Source of the DNA: Kiritimatiellia bacterium
Lineage (GTDB): Bacteria > Verrucomicrobiota > Kiritimatiellia > RFP12 > UBA1067
Assembly: GCA_017411125.1 (NCBI GenBank)
Contig: JAFPNP010000119.1
Span: 1 to 9,026, forward strand
Length of the DNA stretch: 9,026 nucleotides
Reading direction: 5' to 3'
Notes under the pieces: generated by a model
Database searches by the model: none
What the model was told of the DNA's origin: nothing
The model's input: only the letters and a program-made list of their open reading frames with translations
Part shown: positions 6,730 through 9,026 of the stretch, piece by piece
Layout: the number at the start of each line of letters is the position of its first letter
How positions within the stretch are numbered: the stretch's first letter is position 1
Program-made: the position numbers and the translations under genes

Positions 6730-7608
6730 ATGGACGTCACGAGAAGGGCTTTCTTGGCTTCGGCCGCGGCTGCGGGCGCGATGCGTTCGCTGCCGGCGGC
6801 GTCCGGTGCCGTAGAGAAAAAGGCGGTTGCCGTGCAGCTTTATTCGATCGGCACGTACATCCGCAGGAACGGGCTTGAAAAGGCGCTTGCCGAGGTGGCC
6901 AAGATCGGCTACAAGGCCGTGGAGTTCGTCGACTACTTCGGCAAGAACGCTGTTCAGCTGAAGAAGATGCTAGCGGATAACGGTCTCGTGGCCTGCGGCA
7001 CGCACGCGCACGTGCGGGAGTTCGGGCCGGACCGCATAAAGGCCACATGCGAGTTCAACCTCGCCTACGGCAACAATCTGATAATATGCGCGGGCGCGGG
7101 CAACTTCCCGGCGGAGAACCAGCCGCTCGACGACTTCCTGAAGCGGCTAGTGGACCATTACAACGTCGCCGCCGAGACCGCCGCCCGCTACGGCTGCAAG
7201 ATCGGCCTCCACAACCACACTCCCGAGTTCGACCTGAAGATGAAGGACGGCACCACCTACTTCGACTATTTCTTTTCGCACACGAGGCCGGAGGTCTGCA
7301 TGGAGCAGGATGTCGGCTGGACGACGTGTACCGGGCGCGATCCCTGCGAACAATGGCACAAGTATCCTCACCGTTCCGTCACGATGCACGCGAAGGAGGA
7401 TAATGGCCGCCGCAGGATGATGCACACCTTCGACGGCATACTCGGCAAGCCCGCAGCGAACGCCAAGGGCGTGGACTGGAAGAAAGTCGCCGCCGCCGCC
7501 GACGCGGACGGGGTGAAGTGGTGGATAGCCGAATGCGAGGCGCATCTTGATTCTCTGACGCCGGTTGCGGAATCGTACAAGTTCCTCAAGGCGCTTGGCC
7601 GCTGCTGA
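6730..7608 (+). CDS. Tat-exported sugar phosphate isomerase/epimerase-like TIM barrel
   Basis: A 292-residue protein of the xylose-isomerase-like TIM-barrel family (AP_endonuc_2 fold), which isomerises or epimerises sugars and keto-sugars using a divalent metal. Residues 1-27 form a Tat signal (VTRRAFLAS, Ala-rich core, LPAASGA). Family residues visible in order: VQLYSIG at strand 1, E65 (YKAVEFVDYF), GTHAHV (H92, H94), GLHNHTPEF (H161, H163, E166), EQDVGW (D194), TMHAKED (H220) and IAECE (E268). These supply the usual metal and catalytic positions. The start at 6730 is set by the Tat motif and the AGAAGGG ribosome site 8 nt upstream; the frame is open further upstream inside the previous gene, but that part is not coding. 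It probably works with the oxidoreductase just upstream. No clear terminator follows. Confidence 0.9.
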   Translation: MDVTRRAFLASAAAAGAMRSLPAASGAVEKKAVAVQLYSIGTYIRRNGLEKALAEVAKIGYKAVEFVDYFGKNAVQLKKMLADNGLVACGTHAHVREFGPDRIKATCEFNLAYGNNLIICAGAGNFPAENQPLDDFLKRLVDHYNVAAETAARYGCKIGLHNHTPEFDLKMKDGTTYFDYFFSHTRPEVCMEQDVGWTTCTGRDPCEQWHKYPHRSVTMHAKEDNGRRRMMHTFDGILGKPAANAKGVDWKKVAAAADADGVKWWIAECEAHLDSLTPVAESYKFLKALGRC

Positions 7609-7687
7609 TTTCACGCCGCGTTTTTGTTTTGTGGATGGATTGCGAAACTGGTAGGGCGCGTTGTCCTCAAAAAGGGATGCCGCGCTT

Positions 7688-7699
7688 TCCCTATAGGGA
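7688..7699. repeat. 12-bp perfect palindrome left of the tandem repeats
   Basis: TCCCTATAGGGA is a perfect palindrome ending 3 bp before the first tandem repeat. A near copy (ATCCC-CTAA-GGGAT) lies on the other side of the array, so the two probably belong together as arms of one element or as paired protein sites. Confidence 0.6.
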
Positions 7700-7702
7700 T
7701 AT

Positions 7703-7790
7703 ATGCACAAAGTGGGGTATTTATGTACACAAAGTGGGGTGTTTGTGTGCATAAAGTGGGGTGTTTGTGTGCATAAAGTGGGGTGTTTGT
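7703..7790. repeat. Four tandem 22-bp direct repeats
   Basis: Four head-to-tail units at 7703-7724, 7725-7746, 7747-7768 and 7769-7790. Each holds the invariant core AAAGTGGGGT (starting at 7709, 7731, 7753 and 7775), so the period is exactly 22 bp. Units 3 and 4 are identical, unit 2 differs from them at two positions, and unit 1 is the most diverged. A period of two helical turns puts every core on the same DNA face, as for iterons or cooperative binding sites. There are no spacers, so this is not a CRISPR array. No replication protein or regulator is seen in the window. Confidence 0.9.
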
Positions 7791-7796
7791 GATTAT

Positions 7797-7810
7797 ATCC
7801 CCTAAGGGAT
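7797..7810. repeat. Near-palindrome right of the tandem repeats
   Basis: ATCCC (7797-7801), CTAA, GGGAT (7806-7810), a 5-bp inverted repeat resembling the palindrome at 7688-7699. It starts 6 bp after the last 22-bp unit. Confidence 0.5.
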
Positions 7811-7870
7811 TTGCCGCTACCCGCATTAGGTTAATCGTATTTCTCCCGCGCCGGAAGCGAATGCGGTGCA

Positions 7871-7917
7871 GGGAGGGCTCGCTTCGCCGCAGCCTAGGAC
7901 GGGACAAAGCCCATCCC
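7871..7917 (+). other. Bulged hairpin in the intergenic region
   Basis: GGGAGGGCT (7871-7879) can pair with AGCCC (7908-7912) plus TCCC (7914-7917), leaving A7913 as a single bulge: nine pairs closing a 28-nt loop. The T-run at 7941-7948 is 23 nt further on, too far for a classical intrinsic terminator. The GGGAGGGC plus GCTT pattern recurs near 8375-8388 in the next intergenic region, which suggests a dispersed repeat element or related RNA structure. Confidence 0.4.
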
Positions 7918-7976
7918 TCCGCGCCTCGCTCTCGTACGGATTTTTTTTAATTCTTTCCGCGAGGTGCGGGAAATTG

Positions 7977-7985
7977 TGCTATAAT
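7977..7985 (+). promoter_or_regulatory. Extended -10 promoter upstream of the short frameshifted gene
   Basis: TGCTATAAT is a perfect extended -10 element. Transcription would start near 7992, about 50 nt before the ATG at 8042. No good -35 box is visible. A strong ribosome-site-like GGAGGTGG lies in the leader at 8002-8009, and GAGG (8003-8006) can pair with CCTC (8014-8017). It is about 33 nt from the ATG at 8042, too far to serve it directly. Confidence 0.55.
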
Positions 7986-8041
7986 ACCACTGTCTACTTT
8001 TGGAGGTGGTGTGCCTCTAAGCGGAAACGAGACGAAGCGAC

Positions 8042-8287
8042 ATGGCGAAATACGTACAGAACGGAGCGACGCGAAGCACGTCCGGCATCGGCAAGTTGGT
8101 ATACGATTTGCCGAGCCGTGATGCGGTGAAGATGTATTTCGACATGCTCAAGAAGGGACATTGCGAATTTCTCCGGCTTTTCGCTGGCGCAGGTCAAGAA
8201 GTTCCAGTCGGAGATGGCATGAGGGGAGTTGTTGCCATAACTGCGAAAATCGCCCGAATTTGCGGGGGGGGGGGGGCATTGTCTTAG
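8042..8287 (+). CDS. Short hypothetical protein, probably frameshifted
   Basis: The uninterrupted frame encodes 81 residues starting MAKYVQNGATRSTSGIGK. Its first 38 residues, to FDMLKK, look like a normal small protein. After that the frame becomes unconvincing (cysteine, proline and finally a glycine run read from a poly-G tract). One base further on, the shifted frame reads NFSGFSLAQVKKFQSEMA and stops at TGA 8220-8222, a far more natural amphipathic ending. The likely true product is therefore about 59 residues, broken by one extra base in GGG at 8155-8157. Causes could be a mutation (pseudogene), a sequencing or assembly error, or recoding. I see no canonical slippery heptamer. It has no signal peptide or membrane segment. 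The ribosome site near the ATG is poor. The family and function are unknown; the size would suit a small regulator or antitoxin, but nothing shows it. Confidence 0.5.
   Translation: MAKYVQNGATRSTSGIGKLVYDLPSRDAVKMYFDMLKKGHCEFLRLFAGAGQEVPVGDGMRGVVAITAKIARICGGGGALS
8264..8276. repeat. Run of 13 G
   Basis: An unbroken run of 13 G lies downstream of the restored stop of the short gene. Such tracts are prone to slipped-strand length change in replication and to error in sequencing, so the count may not be exact. Confidence 0.9.
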
Positions 8288-8293
8288 CATTGC

Positions 8294-8465
8294 CGGCCTC
8301 GTAGCGGGCCGTTGCGCCGGATGCGGCGCGTCATACGCCAATGAGAAGGAGCGGCTGAGCCGTCGTCCCGCGACGGGAGGGCCACGCTTGTCGCGGTTGA
8401 TTCGGGGAAGTGGTGTTCTTACCGCTTCCTTTCGTTCGTCATTGAGGCGGCAGGAACGCCGCCTC
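8294..8465 (+). other. Hairpin-dense leader before the 89-residue protein gene
   Basis: Five perfect inverted repeats lie in 172 bases. CGGCC/GGCCG spans 8294-8311. GCGCCG-GATG-CGGCGC spans 8314-8329. CGGC-TGA-GCCG spans 8352-8362. CCGCGAC/GTCGCGG spans 8368-8396 with a 15-nt loop, and an alternative TCCCG-CGA-CGGGA lies within it. GAGGCGGC-AGGAAC-GCCGCCTC spans 8444-8465 and has the strongest stem, 8 bp. The last is followed by GGATTTT, which is too short and late for a standard terminator. No open frame of note and no clear promoter is present. It may be a structured 5' leader, a small RNA or a repeat element. Confidence 0.5.
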
Positions 8466-8503
8466 CACGGATTTTGCATCCAACCCAAAAAGGAGAAAGA
8501 GCA

Positions 8504-8773
8504 ATGAGGAAAATCGTAATGATGCTCGGCGCGGCGGCGCTTTTGCCGCTCCACGCCGACACGTACCAGTTCATAATATCGGGCGACCCGGTCGCCGCCG
8601 CCACGGCGGACAGCCACGCTGTCGCCTCCGCCGCCACGTCGCTTGAGACGGCGACGCGGAGCGGCGGGAGCGCCGCCTCCGCGCTTGAAGCCCGATACCG
8701 CACGTGGGACGAGTCGGACGGCATCGCCCTGCGCTCGGACGAGTACCGCGGAATGATGATCTACATCAGGTAA
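8504..8773 (+). CDS. Small exported hypothetical protein (89 residues)
   Basis: An 89-residue protein with an N-terminal signal peptide (MRKIVMMLGAAALLPLHA, cleavage probably before DTYQF). The mature part is a short beta-strand (TYQFIISGDPV), a low-complexity Ala/Ser/Thr stretch (about residues 31-60), and a C-terminal block ending LRSDEYRGMMIYIR. The start at 8504 is supported by AGGAG eight nt upstream and by the signal peptide; ten in-frame codons further upstream are not needed. The next gene begins 25 bp after its stop, so the two are probably co-transcribed. I recall similar small proteins placed before SUMF1-like genes in Kiritimatiellota-type genomes, but cannot confirm it here. Composition suggests a periplasmic or surface protein. 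No function is known to me. Confidence 0.75.
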   Translation: MRKIVMMLGAAALLPLHADTYQFIISGDPVAAATADSHAVASAATSLETATRSGGSAASALEARYRTWDESDGIALRSDEYRGMMIYIR

Positions 8774-8798
8774 ACAAAAACAGAAAGGAAAACAGACA

Positions 8799-9026
8799 AT
8801 GGAAATCAAGAAACTGACGGCGGCCGCCCTTGCGGCCGCGGCAAGTGCGACACTCCCGGCGGCTGTGCCGGAGGTCTCCGGCGTCACGATGACGCAGGAC
8901 TCCATGCGCCTCGTGACCATCACCTACACGCTGGCGGACGCGCCCGCCGTCGTCACGGTGGACGTGCAGACGAACAACGCCAACGGCGGCTGGGCCTCCA
9001 TCGGCGGCGAGGCCGTGTGGAACGCG
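8799..9026 (+). CDS. Exported protein, N-terminal part; probably SUMF1/FGE-like
   Basis: The first 76 codons of a gene that runs off the right edge in frame. Residues 1 to about 22 form a signal peptide (MEIKKLTAAALAAAASATLPAAVP). The mature start alternates hydrophobic and polar residues as in a beta-sandwich: VSGVTMTQDSMRLVTITYTLADAPAVV, then TVDVQTNNANGGWASIGGEAVWN. This matches my memory of the N-terminal domain of large exported SUMF1 (formylglycine-generating-enzyme-like) proteins of Kiritimatiellota-type bacteria, which are often many-fold duplicated in a genome. The SUMF1 domain itself is not in the window, so the family call rests on this N-terminus alone. An AAAGGAA ribosome site lies 8 nt upstream. 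It follows the 89-residue exported protein by 25 bp, which suggests a two-gene unit. Confidence 0.6.
   Translation, partial: MEIKKLTAAALAAAASATLPAAVPEVSGVTMTQDSMRLVTITYTLADAPAVVTVDVQTNNANGGWASIGGEAVWNA

Larger units (their letters stand above)
7609..8041. other. 433-bp non-coding region with repeats and a promoter
   Basis: No convincing gene lies here on either strand. The region holds, in order: a T-rich stretch after the isomerase gene without a stem; two palindromes bracketing four 22-bp tandem repeats; an inverted repeat GAAGCGA (7854-7860) / TCGCTTC (7879-7885); a bulged 9-bp hairpin; a run of eight T (7941-7948); and an extended -10 promoter. Minus-strand frames crossing the tandem repeats are open only because the repeat lacks stop codons. 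Confidence 0.7.

Noticed and set aside
7619..7632. Intrinsic terminator after the isomerase gene (T-rich run)
   Set aside because: No stem of more than about four base pairs lies immediately before the T-rich stretch.
7703..7790. CRISPR array
   Set aside because: The four units are directly adjacent with no spacers, and no cas gene is present.
7611..7907. Minus-strand frames across the tandem repeats (repetitive NTPLYAHKHPTLC-type peptides)
   Set aside because: The repeat unit is 22 bp, not a multiple of three, so the frame changes with each unit; the frames are open only because the unit lacks stops.
7866..8129. An 87-codon plus-strand frame overlapping the promoter and the short gene
   Set aside because: It runs through the predicted hairpin, T-run and promoter, and overlaps the better-supported start at 8042 in another frame.

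Overview
The window is GC-rich chromosomal DNA. It most resembles a member of the PVC group (Verrucomicrobiota / Kiritimatiellota / Lentisphaerota), probably of the Kiritimatiellota type. The reasons are a Minf_1886-family protein next to a HIT protein, a large secreted protein combining a LamG-like domain, a hydrazine-synthase-alpha-like propeller and c-type heme motifs, and a pair of Tat-exported sugar enzymes (Gfo/Idh/MocA oxidoreductase plus TIM-barrel isomerase). The lineage call is an inference from gene content; there is no rRNA or marker gene to settle it.

Layout. (1) Bases 1-1976 (+): a near-consensus sigma70-type promoter (TTGACG, 17-bp spacer, TATAAT) whose -10 box sits inside a 7+7 bp inverted repeat. 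It drives a tight three-gene operon: HIT-family nucleotide hydrolase/transferase, Minf_1886-family protein and a HAD-like protein. (2) Bases 1974-1992: a perfect hairpin between two convergent genes, whose outer bases are the two TGA stop codons. (3) Bases 1990-5109 (-): a 1039-residue exported protein with a LamG/ConA-like N-terminus, a beta-propeller middle and two CxxCH heme sites. (4) Bases 5110-5347: a divergent control region with one promoter candidate per direction and a possible 37-residue small protein. (5) Bases 5348-7608 (+): the Tat-exported Gfo/Idh/MocA oxidoreductase and the Tat-exported sugar-phosphate-isomerase-like protein, 17 bp apart.

(6) Bases 7609-9026 look different: a non-coding stretch with four tandem 22-bp repeats bracketed by two palindromes, a long bulged hairpin, and an extended -10 promoter. 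These precede a short gene that appears frameshifted, followed by a run of 13 G. Then comes a roughly 200-base leader dense in perfect hairpins, an 89-residue exported protein, and the start of a second exported protein. I believe that second protein is the N-terminus of a SUMF1/formylglycine-generating-enzyme-like protein, but its catalytic part lies outside the window.

How the parts may work together: genes of block 5 and the divergent cytochrome-like gene of block 3 all encode exported proteins and share one control region. This suggests a cell-envelope function, plausibly oxidation and isomerisation of a sugar derivative with a heme protein as possible electron partner. That link is inference. 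Block 1 is intracellular and seems unrelated. Block 6 looks like an accessory segment, possibly made of repeat elements found elsewhere in the genome.
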